42,088 nt of DNA, from positions 1-42,088 of the forward strand of contig ONLG01000042.1 in NCBI GenBank assembly GCA_900318625.1. Reading direction: 5' to 3'. The DNA is from an uncultured Prevotella sp. (lineage in GTDB: Bacteria > Bacteroidota > Bacteroidia > Bacteroidales > Bacteroidaceae). Under the pieces are notes generated by a model. It was given only the letters and a program-made list of their open reading frames with translations. It made no database searches and had not been told where the DNA came from. Both the position numbers and the translations under genes were made by a program. Positions 8,357 to 17,261 of this stretch are shown here, in pieces; position 1 is the stretch's first letter, and each line of letters opens with the position of its first letter.

Positions 8357-10549
8357 ATGAGAAAACTATTTATGCTGCTGTCATTGCTCTTAATGGCTGT
8401 CTGCGCAAGTGCCGTACCGGCGAAGCGTGGCATCTGGGCAACCATCACACTTGCCGACGGCAGCCAAGTGCGCGCCACATTGGTAGGCGACGAACACCTG
8501 CACTTTATGATTGCCGAGGATGGCACGCGCTATGTCAGGTCGCAGCAGGGTGACTTCTATGTGAAGGCCGACATCGAAGCCATGACCCTCAACGCGGAAA
8601 AGCGCGTCATGAAGGCCAACCGCCACCGCAATACGCGCCTACGTAAGGCAATGAAAGCGCGCGCCGATTTTGCCACAAACCAGTTTGTTGGCGAGAAGAA
8701 GGGGCTTATCATCCTCGTAAACTTCCAGAATAAATCATTTGCAAGTGGCCATAATCAGGCTCTTTTCAATGACATAGCCAATGCGGAGAACTATACAGGC
8801 AATGGCTTCAAAGGCTCAGTGAGCGACTATTTCAGGGCACAGAGCGGCGGACAGTTCCTTCTGACGTTCGACGTGGTGGGGCCTGTGACGCTTTCAAAGG
8901 AATATAAGTACTACGGAGAGAACGATTCCGATGACAATGATATGCGCCCCGAAGAGATGGTTGTTGAGGCTTGCCAGCTCGTCGACGGTCAGGTTGACTT
9001 CTCAAAGTACGACTGGGATGGCGACGGAGAAGTTGACCAGGTGTTCATTCTCTATGCCGGACATGGTGAGGCCGACTATTACTATAAAGATACCGATGTG
9101 GTGTGGCCCCACGAGTGGGAGCTCTCTGCATCCGACAAAGTCCAGCCGATTACCCTCGACGGCGTGACCATCAACACCTACGCGTGCAGCAATGAGATTA
9201 ACCGCACCGGCGGACTCGACGGCATCAGCACTATCTGCCACGAGTTCAGCCACTGTCTGGGCTACCCCGACCTCTACGACACCCGCTACCAAGGCCACTT
9301 CGGAATGGGAGAGTTCGACCTTATGTGCTCAGGAACGAGCAACGACAACGGCTACACGCCCCCTGCCTACTCGGGATACGAGCGCTGGGTGGCCGGATGG
9401 CAGCAGCCAATAGAGCTTACGGAGTACACCGAAGTGAAGAAACTGAAGCCTATCACCGATGGCGGAGAGTTCTATGTTATCTACAACGACGGCAACAAGA
9501 ACGAGTACTACGTATTAGAGAACCGTCAGCAGACCGGCTACGACAAGTATATTCCGAGCCGCGGACTGATGATAACCCACGTTGACTACACCCCCGGGGC
9601 TTGGGAATACAACGTTGTGAACACTATGGGAAACTACTATGACGAAAATCAAAAGGTCGTAAGAAACGACCACCAGCGCCTGACCATCTTCCATGCCGAC
9701 AACGACGACGACTCACAGTATTGGATGCCCGGCGGCTACTACTCCGAACAGACCACATCCACCGACCTCTACCCAGCAAATGGCAACAATAAGCTGACCA
9801 ACAACTCCGCTCCTGCTGCCAAGCTATACAACAAAAACGCCGACGGCAGCAAGCTTATGAACAAGCCCATCACCAATATCACGCAGAACAGCGACGGCAC
9901 AGTAAGCTTCGTGTTCGGCGCTACCGAGTCCGACGACCCCGTGACAGGCGATGGCGAGTTTGTCAAGGTGACAAGAGACGACCAGATAGCCCCGGGCAAC
10001 GAGTATATCCTTGTGTGCGAGCAATACGCCAAGGCCCCCGGTGCCATCTATTCCGGCTGGCGCAGCTCCTACTTCCAGTGCGTAGACATCACGCTCGACG
10101 GCAACACTGCCAATCAGGGCGACGCACAGGTGTTCACGCTCGGCGGCTCATCTGCGGGCTACTCGCTGCGTATGGCCGACGGCAAGTACGTCAGTGCAAC
10201 CTCGGCCAAGAGCATAAAGTCATCTTCTACGGCAGAGGCAACATGGCTCATCACCCCCACCGACGACGGTTATGTGGTCGATGCAAAGTCAACTACCTAT
10301 GTTGGACGTATATGGTTCAACTACAACAGTGGCTTCACTCCACGCTTCACCAACTACACCAGCACCTCTGACCTAACCCCAGCCGTGCTCTATGTGAAGA
10401 ATACAGCTACCGGCATAGGCAGCATCAAGGCTGCTGGCAAAGCCGCCGCTTGGGGCATCTACTCGCTCGACGGTCGCTACCTTGGCACCGACCTCAGCCC
10501 ACTGGGTCACGGAATCTACATAGTCGACGGAAAGAAAGTTGCCAAATAG
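8357..10549 (+). CDS. Secreted M6-family metalloprotease
   Basis: This is a zinc-dependent protease of the immune-inhibitor-A-like M6 family, 730 residues. It begins with a clear signal peptide (MRKLFMLLSLLLMAVCASA). The catalytic domain is at about 110-420: the zinc site HEFSH is at 295-299, followed by CLGYPDLYD, and GEFDLMCSG is the Met-turn region. A GLIILVNF strand precedes it, as in other family members. The C-terminal part (about 560-685) looks like a beta-rich accessory domain. The protein ends in a short tail with YSLDGRYLG and GIYIVDGKKVAK, shared with two other secreted proteins in this window and common in Prevotella; it may be a surface-sorting tail. Expected location is outside the cell or on its surface. 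It is a single gene between two terminators. Substrates are not evident. Confidence 0.9.
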   Translation: MRKLFMLLSLLLMAVCASAVPAKRGIWATITLADGSQVRATLVGDEHLHFMIAEDGTRYVRSQQGDFYVKADIEAMTLNAEKRVMKANRHRNTRLRKAMKARADFATNQFVGEKKGLIILVNFQNKSFASGHNQALFNDIANAENYTGNGFKGSVSDYFRAQSGGQFLLTFDVVGPVTLSKEYKYYGENDSDDNDMRPEEMVVEACQLVDGQVDFSKYDWDGDGEVDQVFILYAGHGEADYYYKDTDVVWPHEWELSASDKVQPITLDGVTINTYACSNEINRTGGLDGISTICHEFSHCLGYPDLYDTRYQGHFGMGEFDLMCSGTSNDNGYTPPAYSGYERWVAGWQQPIELTEYTEVKKLKPITDGGEFYVIYNDGNKNEYYVLENRQQTGYDKYIPSRGLMITHVDYTPGAWEYNVVNTMGNYYDENQKVVRNDHQRLTIFHADNDDDSQYWMPGGYYSEQTTSTDLYPANGNNKLTNNSAPAAKLYNKNADGSKLMNKPITNITQNSDGTVSFVFGATESDDPVTGDGEFVKVTRDDQIAPGNEYILVCEQYAKAPGAIYSGWRSSYFQCVDITLDGNTANQGDAQVFTLGGSSAGYSLRMADGKYVSATSAKSIKSSSTAEATWLITPTDDGYVVDAKSTTYVGRIWFNYNSGFTPRFTNYTSTSDLTPAVLYVKNTATGIGSIKAAGKAAAWGIYSLDGRYLGTDLSPLGHGIYIVDGKKVAK

Positions 10550-10597
10550 CAACCCACCGGCAGCTCCAGGCGTTGTCTGAGGAGCCTGCAAACGAAT

Positions 10598-10643
10598 AAG
10601 GAGCAGCCTTGCTGATTGTGTTATGCAAGGTTGCTCCTTTCTA
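10598..10643. terminator. Bidirectional terminator between the M6 protease gene and clpB
   Basis: A 15-bp stem AAGGAGCAGCCTTGC / GCAAGGTTGCTCCTT (one G-T pair) encloses 12 nt. A T-rich run follows on the plus strand. It separates two convergent genes. Confidence 0.85.
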
Positions 10644-10654
10644 TTTTCTCTCCG

Positions 10655-10695
10655 CCGCTGTCCCATCTCCCCGTCTGGGGGAGGGCAGGAGAGGG
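10655..10695. repeat. Degenerate G/C-rich palindrome next to clpB
   Basis: CATCTCCCCGTCTGGGGGAG followed by GGCAGGAGAGGG sits between the terminator and the clpB stop codon. It resembles the CCCCCCAAGGGGGG family seen elsewhere in the window, but only loosely. Confidence 0.4.
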
Positions 10696-13332
10696 CTACT
10701 GGTTTATGAATGTCAGGCCGTCGCCAAACGAGTCGATAGTGATAGGCCGCTCACGGCTCACGTTTCCGGCAAGCAGTTGCTTCGACAGGTCGTTGAGCAC
10801 AAGGTGCTGTATGGCTCGTTTCACGGGTCGTGCGCCGAACTCCGGGTCGTAGCCTTCCTCGGCAAGATAGGCTATGGCGTGCGGCGTGGCTTCGAGAGTG
10901 AAGCCTTGCTGGGCAAGCATCTTCTTCACACCGTCGATTTGCAACCTCACTACCTGTGCTATCTCCTCCTTGTTCAGCGGCAGGAACATGATGGTCTCGT
11001 CGATACGGTTGAGGAACTCTGGCCGTATGGTCTGCTTCAGCATCTCCATGAGCTGCGCTTTCAGCGCGTCGGTCTTCTGCGCAGCCTTGTCGCCCGTGGA
11101 GGCAAAGGCAGCGGGGTCAGCACCCACACTCTGGCGTATCAGCTGGCTTCCAAGGTTCGACGTCATGATGATGATAGTGTTCTTGAAGTTGACGGTGCGT
11201 CCCTTGTTGTCGGTCAGCCTGCCGTCGTCGAGCACCTGAAGCAGGATGTTGAACACGTCGGGATGAGCCTTCTCAATCTCGTCGAACAGCACCACGCTGT
11301 ATGGCTTGCGCCTAACGGCCTCGGTGAGCTGGCCTCCCTCGTCGTAGCCCACGTAGCCCGGAGGTGCTCCGATGAGCCTCGACACGCTGAACTTCTCCTG
11401 ATATTCGCTCATGTCGATACGCGTCATCATGCTCTCGTCGTTGAAGAGGTACTCGGCCAGAGCCTTTGCCAGCTCCGTCTTGCCCACTCCGGTGGTTCCG
11501 AGGAAGATGAAAGATGCTATTGGTCGCTTCGGATCTTGCAGCCCGGCACGGCTGCGGCGCACTGCATTGCTCACGGCAGTGATGGCTTCGTCCTGTCCCA
11601 CTACGCGGCGGTGAAGCTCTTCCTCTAAGTGGAGCAGCTTCTCGCGCTCGCTCTGCAGCATCTTGGTCACGGGTATGCCCGTCCAGCGGCTCACCACTTC
11701 GGCTATGTCGTCGGCTGTCACCTCCATGCCGCCGCCTGTCGAGCCTTCGCAGGCTGCGTCTATCTGCTGCTGAAGGGCGTTGGCCTCGTCCTGCAAGTGC
11801 TGCAACTCGCCGTAGCGTATCTCTGCCACGCGCTGGTAGTTGCCTTCGCGTTCGGCACCGTCGGCCTCAAACTTCAGCTGTTCCATGCGTTCCTTGGTCT
11901 GTTGTAGCTTGTCGGCCAGCGACTTCTGGCCTTCCCACTGTGCGCGCATGGTCGTTTCCTTGTCGCGCAGGTCGGCAATCTCCTTGTCCAGCTGGCTCAG
12001 CTTCTCGCTGCTCTTGCCGTCTGCCGTGCCCTCCGAAGGCAGTTCGCGGCGTATGCTCTCGCGTTCAATCTCCAGCTGGCGGCGACGGCGGCTCACCTCG
12101 TCGAGTTCCTCGGGCACCGAGTCGCGCTCCATGCGCAGCTTGGCAGCCGCCTCGTCCATCAGGTCGATAGCCTTGTCGGGTAGGAAGCGGTCGCTGATGT
12201 AGCGTTCCGACAGCTGCACGGCGGCAATACAGGCATCGTCCTGTATGCGCACCTTGTGGTGGTTTTCGTAGCGCTCCTTCAGACCACGCAGTATGCTTAT
12301 GGCGCTGAGCTCGTCGGGTTCGTCTACCATCACTGTCTGGAAGCGGCGCTCCAGAGCCTTGTCCTTCTCAAAGTACTTCTGATACTCGTTCAGGGTGGTT
12401 GCGCCTATCGCCCGCAGCTCGCCACGGGCCAGTGCCGGCTTCAGAATGTTGGCGGCATCCATGGCTCCCTCTCCGCCACCGGCTCCCACGAGCGTGTGTA
12501 TCTCGTCGATGAACAGAATTATCTCGCCGTTGCTTTCCACCACTTCCTTCACAACGCTCTTGAGGCGCTCCTCAAACTCGCCCTTGTACTTGGCTCCGGC
12601 CAGCAGCGCACCCATGTCGAGCGAGAAGAGCTGCTTGTTCTTCAGGTTCTCGGGCACGTCGCCGCGCACTATGCGCTCGGCCAGCCCCTCGGCAATGGCC
12701 GTTTTGCCCGTGCCGGGCTCGCCAACGAGTATGGGATTGTTCTTGGTGCGGCGCGAGAGTATCTGCAACACGCGGCGTATCTCGTCGTCGCGGCCTATCA
12801 CGGGGTCGAGCTTGCCCGTGCGGGCCTGCTCGACGAGGTTCTTGGCATACTTCGCGAGGCTCTGGTAGTTGTCCTCGGCACTGCGGCTGTCAACCTTGCC
12901 GCCCCGCCGCAGCTCGCTTATGGCCTGCAGCAGTGCCTGCTCGGTGGCTCCGGCATCCTTCAGTATGCGGCTTGCGGTGCTGCTCACGCGAAGCAGGGCC
13001 AGCAGCAGCGGCTCGATGCTCACGAACTCGTCGCCCATCTTCTGCGAAATGGCTTCGGCCTCGAGCACCACCTTGTTGCTCGTTGCCGAGAGATATGGCT
13101 CTCCGCCTTGGACGCGGGGCAGGTGCTGCATGTCGCTGCGCACCAGGGTGTCGACCTGTTGTGGGTTGATGCCGAGCTTCTGGAAGAGGAACTTCACCAC
13201 GTCGGGGGCCTTCTCGCTGATGCCTGCAAGCAAGTGCACAGGCTCAATGCTCTGTTGGCCGTTCTGCTGGGCTATGTCGGCGGCAGCCTGAACAGCCTGC
13301 TGTGCTTTGATAGTCAGTTTGTCGAATGTCAT
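10696..13332 (-). CDS. clpB: ATP-dependent disaggregase ClpB
   Basis: ClpB is a hexameric AAA+ chaperone that, with DnaK, pulls polypeptides out of aggregates in the cytoplasm. The 878 residues are close to the usual 860. The N-terminal Clp repeat domain is at 1-145. AAA-1 has Walker A GEPGTGKT (204-211) and Walker B ILFIDEIH (272-279). The coiled-coil middle domain is at about 400-525. AAA-2 has Walker A GTTGVGKT (612-619). It ends with a ClpB-type C-terminal domain containing [18 protein letters not shown]. The start is supported by an unusually good ribosome-binding site for this phylum, AAAGGAGAA just upstream of the ATG. It is a single gene. Confidence 0.97.
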   Translation of the reverse strand: MTFDKLTIKAQQAVQAAADIAQQNGQQSIEPVHLLAGISEKAPDVVKFLFQKLGINPQQVDTLVRSDMQHLPRVQGGEPYLSATSNKVVLEAEAISQKMGDEFVSIEPLLLALLRVSSTASRILKDAGATEQALLQAISELRRGGKVDSRSAEDNYQSLAKYAKNLVEQARTGKLDPVIGRDDEIRRVLQILSRRTKNNPILVGEPGTGKTAIAEGLAERIVRGDVPENLKNKQLFSLDMGALLAGAKYKGEFEERLKSVVKEVVESNGEIILFIDEIHTLVGAGGGEGAMDAANILKPALARGELRAIGATTLNEYQKYFEKDKALERRFQTVMVDEPDELSAISILRGLKERYENHHKVRIQDDACIAAVQLSERYISDRFLPDKAIDLMDEAAAKLRMERDSVPEELDEVSRRRRQLEIERESIRRELPSEGTADGKSSEKLSQLDKEIADLRDKETTMRAQWEGQKSLADKLQQTKERMEQLKFEADGAEREGNYQRVAEIRYGELQHLQDEANALQQQIDAACEGSTGGGMEVTADDIAEVVSRWTGIPVTKMLQSEREKLLHLEEELHRRVVGQDEAITAVSNAVRRSRAGLQDPKRPIASFIFLGTTGVGKTELAKALAEYLFNDESMMTRIDMSEYQEKFSVSRLIGAPPGYVGYDEGGQLTEAVRRKPYSVVLFDEIEKAHPDVFNILLQVLDDGRLTDNKGRTVNFKNTIIIMTSNLGSQLIRQSVGADPAAFASTGDKAAQKTDALKAQLMEMLKQTIRPEFLNRIDETIMFLPLNKEEIAQVVRLQIDGVKKMLAQQGFTLEATPHAIAYLAEEGYDPEFGARPVKRAIQHLVLNDLSKQLLAGNVSRERPITIDSFGDGLTFINQ

Positions 13333-13507
13333 AATTGGTTCTCCTTTCTATTATCTTTTGTTTGTTGTTTTCCGTAAACTATCGCTCAAATCCTGTGCCT
13401 ACGCCCTGCGAACTGCCGTTTTGTCGCAAGGTGGTGACATTCTGGCATCCGCCTTGCTGATAAACAGGCAATGGTGAATGGCAATGATTATGCTTATGGG
13501 CACTAAT

Positions 13508-13592
13508 TGGGGCCTATAGGTCTAATAAGACTTATGTGACTTATAGGTCTTATAGGCCCTATGGGAAAGTAATATGACTCATATTACTTTCT
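13508..13592. repeat. Partial copy of the composite intergenic repeat
   Basis: It carries CTATAGG/ACTTATAGGTCTTATAGG-type units, followed by TAATATGACTCATATTA, a palindrome. Both modules occur in the fuller copies at 24929-25131 and 32350-32560, but the ATGAATAATGAAC and CCCCCCAAGGGGGG modules are absent here. Confidence 0.7.
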
Positions 13593-13610
13593 TGCCAGGC
13601 TGCAATCAAA

Positions 13611-13647
13611 AAGCCGGTAAGCAGCTGTGGTGCGTGCTTACCGGCTT
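13611..13647 (-). terminator. Terminator of the C10 protease operon
   Basis: A perfect 13-bp stem AAGCCGGTAAGCA / TGCTTACCGGCTT encloses 11 nt. On the minus strand it is followed by TTTTT. It lies just past the stop codon of the small gene at 13657. Confidence 0.85.
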
Positions 13648-13656
13648 GGTTGTTGG

Positions 13657-13848
13657 TTATTCGTCCCAGACGCTACTGATGCGAGGCAGGGCGAGGGAGT
13701 TGTCTGGTTCGTCGCCGTTGTCGTAGAGTGTGCTTTGTCGAGCTCCCCCCACGGTAGGCGGTTTGGCTGAGCTGGCTCCAGGCCCCATCAGCGACTCTGT
13801 TTCTGTTGTGATTTTCTTTATCTGTGGATGCTTGTATGTTGCTTTCAT
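13657..13848 (-). CDS. Small hypothetical protein downstream of the C10 protease
   Basis: 63 residues, starting MKATYKHPQIKKITTETESL. This type of opening (short basic start, predicted strand, then TETESLM) is common in small unassigned Prevotella proteins. There is no signal peptide or membrane helix; the middle is rich in Gly, Pro and Ser and the C-terminus is acidic. It starts only 7 bp after the protease stop codon and is followed by the operon terminator, so it is probably co-transcribed. A partner or inhibitor role for the protease is possible but rests on position alone. Confidence 0.55.
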   Translation of the reverse strand: MKATYKHPQIKKITTETESLMGPGASSAKPPTVGGARQSTLYDNGDEPDNSLALPRISSVWDE

Positions 13849-13855
13849 GGCTGTG

Positions 13856-16800
13856 TTATTTTACGATTTTCTTACCATTTATGATGTAAATGCCCTTCGG
13901 CAGGTTCTGTGTGGTCGTGCCGTCGCTGGCGTTGCTGGTCTGTCCAACCTTCATTCCGCTGAGGTTGAAGATAGCCGAAGGCTGCGTGGTGTTGACATTT
14001 GGCAGCGCAATGGCTGTCGGCGTGTCGTCGGCGATATATATGCTGAGCTGTCGTGCGGCATTGGCTGCGTCGTTCTTGCCTACGAAGTATGCGCGGAAAG
14101 GCTTGGCCTCGCCGTCTGTCAGGAGGAAGGCGGTGCCCTCGGAGTTCATCAGATAGGCAGAGGTGAGCTGCTTTGCGATGGTCGTGCCCTTGAAGACGTA
14201 GTTCGCCGAGCCCGTGGCTGCAATGGCTTCGCTGAGGATGGTGACATTGTTTGCGCGGAACGACAGTTCCTTGCCCACGAGGTTCCACTCTTCACCCCAT
14301 CTGTCGTAGGGCACGGCGATGATGTATGGGCGGTTGGCTTCTATCGAAGAGGCATAGCCGAAGACCACCGTGCCGTCCTGGTCGCGGGCGAAGTCCATCA
14401 CCCAGAGGTTCTTGTCTTTCTCGCCGTCGGCCTTGAACCAGTCGAGCTTGCGGCTGTCCTGGTAGATGCCGTCGTTCACATCGAAGGGCAATACCATCGT
14501 TTCCCATCCGCCTGTGCCGTTGGTTCCGATGGTGTTTGTGCGCTTGTAGCAGGCAGACTGGGCTGTGAAGGTCTTGGGAACGTAGAAGGCGTACTGGTCG
14601 TCGAGGTTGATAGTGCCGGCTGTTTCGCCGCATACGATGTTGCCGGTGAGAGCCGAAGGCACGTCGCTGGCAGAGTCGAAGTAGTACAGCACGTTGGGAT
14701 TCTGGTTTGGCTCGATGCTCTCGATGCCAGTCAGTCCGGCGAAATCAACAGCCACTACATCGTCGGCAATGGTGATGCTACTGCCCGCCTTTGTCGCAGA
14801 GGATGTGCCGTCGGCTTTGTAGACGGTCACTCCGGGCTCAAGAAGGTAGAAGGAGCTGATACCGCCGTTGAGCGCAGGATAGTCGTTAGTATTGTATATG
14901 AGCTGCAGGACATAGTATCTGTTCCCCCCATGATTGTTGAATTTGAAGTCGATTGTTGTCGATTCGTTGGCTGCAAGGCTCAGTTTGGGCATCTTGTAGT
15001 CTACCGACTTGTAGCCGCTATACTGTGTGTCGCTTGCCATAAGGAACACAATGATGTCGCCGCTGAACGCAGTCGAGCCGGTGTTTGTTATGACAATCGA
15101 GCCACTGATGTCGTTTCCGTAGATAGTCGTGCCGTCGGCAGAAAGGTTGTTGAGGGTGAAGCTGCTGACATTCAGGTTCTTTTCGCTGCTGGCTTCGGTG
15201 ATGGTGACCGTGCTCTGGGCCAGCACGTTGGTGCCGTCTTCGTCGGTGCATATCCACACGTTGTACGTTCCGGAAGTCTTCGGAGTGAACGCCATGTCGA
15301 TGGTCTGGCTTCTGCCGGGTTTCATGGCGAGGCCCGTTCTCGACATAAATTCGCCTTTCGTGCTGCTTGTGCTGGCAAAGCAGTACAGTACGCCGTTGTA
15401 CTCGTCGCCGTTGTTGGTTATGCTCACTTTCACCGGCTGCTCAACTTTAACCATCTTAGCGCCTGGGAAGGTGATGGAAGTGATGTTGATGCTTTCTGTT
15501 CCACTGTAGTAGATGTTGTCGTCGTTGATTGCCAGGCTGGTGCCTTGGCGCGTGGCGGTCAGCGCGAGGTGGTCGTCGGTGTCGCAGAGATACCATTCGG
15601 TGCTTCCCTGAGGCTTGTAGATGGGGAAGATGTCGTAGGTGCCGTCTTCGGGGAAGGCCGAATAGCTTAAGCTGAAGCTTATGTCGGGAAATATTCCGTC
15701 CCTTCCGAACTGAAAATCGTAGCCTTTGTTCTTGAGAAGTACAATGTTGTTGTTGCTGTCGATGTAGCCGATGCCCAGATCCGAGTACATATTTTTGGTC
15801 GATATGTTAGCGAAGGTGTAGTGTATGTTTCCGTTCTCAACGTTGTTGGGCTGTGCACAGAGTTCGGGCACATGGAATGTGGTGGAGGTTGTGGCCGGAC
15901 GTGCTCCTACCAATGCAGCCTGCTCTATGGAGTAGCCGTCGCTGCTGCTGCTGGCACCAATGCCGGTGGTGTTGTTTGGGTTGAGGATAGAGAGCAGGAA
16001 GTATCCGTTGCTCTGTCCGCTCCAGCCCCAGTTCACATGGAACAGCTCGTCGCCGTCGAAGCCATCGATAACGAAGGCGTGGCCACCCTTGCTTGAGCTA
16101 CCGCCATAGACTACGGGGCGGTTGGCCTGCAACTCGTCGTAGATGCGCTTTTCCCAGCTCTCAATGTCGTAGCTGTTGCGGTAGATGAGCTTCGTTGAGG
16201 CATCGTAGCCAAAGTGTTGCTTCAGGGCGTAGGCCATTTGTTCGGGTGCTGCGCCCGAACCGCCGTTATTCCCGATATTATAGTCCATGTGCAACGCACT
16301 GCCGACATAGGCCATGAGCTGCGCCACGGCTGTGCCTTGTGCTTCGGTATAGCCTTTGGAGTAGTCGTCAATCATGTCGTTCCAGTTGATTGGCGACCCG
16401 GCGGGGTATGAAGGTACGCTGATTGAGACCGATTGGGTGGTGTAGGCATCGGTGGCTTTCAGCAGCGTAGTTGTGCTTGCGGCACGGTGGTGGTACATCA
16501 TCTGCGCCATAGCGGTGGCTACGCAGCCTGTAACGGTCTTTTCGCCGCTCTGATGGTCAGGGCACAGGTTGTTGTAGGGAGTGCCCTGATCCCAGATTGT
16601 GGTGAGCATAGGTGCCACCGAGTGCGATGTTGCTTGTGATGCCTTGCGGCTTTTGGCCTTTCTGACAGTCACCTTGTCGGCTTGCGAGTCGAGGGCTTCA
16701 ATCTGGTCGGCATAGGTTTGCAGCCATGCACGCATGTTGTCGGGCATGTTGCTCTCGTCGAAAGTGCCGCTGTCTGAGTAGCCCAGGATAGCCGGTGTGC

Positions 16801-17056
16801 GGTCGTCGCCCGACACCACCACGAAGCCACCGCCTTGGCCGTTGGCAAAAATGTAGTAGCTGGCGGCCTGCGACTGTGCCGGTGCGCCCTTGCGTGGTGC
16901 GCGGTAGGCCGTGTTGAGATTGGTTTTCAGGGCTATTCCCTTGCTTGCGAGGAAAGCCTGAGCTGCCTGCAGTGCCTTTGTGCGGTCTACAGGAGCTGCC
17001 CATAGCTGCACTAAACTTATGCTCAGAAGCAGCAAAGTAGTGAAGATTTTTTTCAT
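13856..17056 (-). CDS. Secreted C10-family (streptopain-like) cysteine protease
   Basis: This 1066-residue protein belongs to the C10 family that includes streptococcal SpeB and Prevotella interpain. A signal peptide (1-20, ending LWAA) is followed by a Spi-type inhibitory prodomain at about 22-125, with YYIFANGQGGGFVVVSGDD. The catalytic domain has C178 in TVTGCVATAMAQMMYHH and H326 in GGHAFVIDGFDGDE, followed by FHVNWGWSGQSNGYF, the usual Trp-rich block. The rest is a long series of beta-sandwich-like domains. The C-terminus carries IFNLSGMKVG and GIYIINGKKIVK, like the M6 protease. It is probably exported and processed by loss of the prodomain. No TAnnTTTG box was found just upstream. Confidence 0.93.
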   Translation of the reverse strand: MKKIFTTLLLLSISLVQLWAAPVDRTKALQAAQAFLASKGIALKTNLNTAYRAPRKGAPAQSQAASYYIFANGQGGGFVVVSGDDRTPAILGYSDSGTFDESNMPDNMRAWLQTYADQIEALDSQADKVTVRKAKSRKASQATSHSVAPMLTTIWDQGTPYNNLCPDHQSGEKTVTGCVATAMAQMMYHHRAASTTTLLKATDAYTTQSVSISVPSYPAGSPINWNDMIDDYSKGYTEAQGTAVAQLMAYVGSALHMDYNIGNNGGSGAAPEQMAYALKQHFGYDASTKLIYRNSYDIESWEKRIYDELQANRPVVYGGSSSKGGHAFVIDGFDGDELFHVNWGWSGQSNGYFLLSILNPNNTTGIGASSSSDGYSIEQAALVGARPATTSTTFHVPELCAQPNNVENGNIHYTFANISTKNMYSDLGIGYIDSNNNIVLLKNKGYDFQFGRDGIFPDISFSLSYSAFPEDGTYDIFPIYKPQGSTEWYLCDTDDHLALTATRQGTSLAINDDNIYYSGTESINITSITFPGAKMVKVEQPVKVSITNNGDEYNGVLYCFASTSSTKGEFMSRTGLAMKPGRSQTIDMAFTPKTSGTYNVWICTDEDGTNVLAQSTVTITEASSEKNLNVSSFTLNNLSADGTTIYGNDISGSIVITNTGSTAFSGDIIVFLMASDTQYSGYKSVDYKMPKLSLAANESTTIDFKFNNHGGNRYYVLQLIYNTNDYPALNGGISSFYLLEPGVTVYKADGTSSATKAGSSITIADDVVAVDFAGLTGIESIEPNQNPNVLYYFDSASDVPSALTGNIVCGETAGTINLDDQYAFYVPKTFTAQSACYKRTNTIGTNGTGGWETMVLPFDVNDGIYQDSRKLDWFKADGEKDKNLWVMDFARDQDGTVVFGYASSIEANRPYIIAVPYDRWGEEWNLVGKELSFRANNVTILSEAIAATGSANYVFKGTTIAKQLTSAYLMNSEGTAFLLTDGEAKPFRAYFVGKNDAANAARQLSIYIADDTPTAIALPNVNTTQPSAIFNLSGMKVGQTSNASDGTTTQNLPKGIYIINGKKIVK

Positions 17057-17128
17057 AATAGTATTTAATGGTGTTGTTTCGTTTTGTTTGTTAGGTGGTC
17101 GGGGTGAGAGGAAAGGGGTGAGAAGGAT

Positions 17129-17261
17129 GGGGGAAGGGGCAGGGGGGAAGGGGCAAGAGGATAGTTTTAGCCTGCTTGATTCCCCAAAAGACAGTTAGAG
17201 CTTTTGCGGGCTGCGGACACATGAACTATTCTCTTGCCCCTTCCCCCCTGCTCCTTCCCCC
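17129..17261. repeat. 39-bp inverted repeat spanning the ispH 3' end
   Basis: Arms at 17129-17167 and 17223-17261 pair over 39 bp with three mismatches. The arms read GGGGGAAGGGGCAGGGGGGA and onward to CAAGAGGATAGTTT. They enclose 55 bp that include the ispH stop codon (17195-17197). The right arm codes for the C-terminal tail of IspH. Confidence 0.85.

Larger units (their letters stand above)
13333..13656. other. Intergenic region with clpB leader, partial composite repeat and terminator
   Basis: The 324-bp gap contains the clpB ribosome-binding site (13336-13347), a weak minus-strand TAGTTTAC at 13374-13381 that could be its -7 box, the repeat at 13508-13592 and the terminator at 13611-13647. 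No gene was recognised. Confidence 0.6.

Noticed and set aside
12256-13377. Plus-strand open frame opposite clpB
   Set aside because: clpB is certain on the other strand; this frame has the usual mirror composition.
13735-13790. Another embedded palindrome in the 63-residue gene
   Set aside because: The CTCCCCCCACGG and GGTAGGCGG stretch is G/C-rich but does not match the other elements well enough.
13730-15670. Long plus-strand open frame (646 codons) opposite the C10 protease
   Set aside because: It is antisense to a clear protease gene and its translation is low in recognisable motifs. Such mirrors are common in G/C-rich codon usage.
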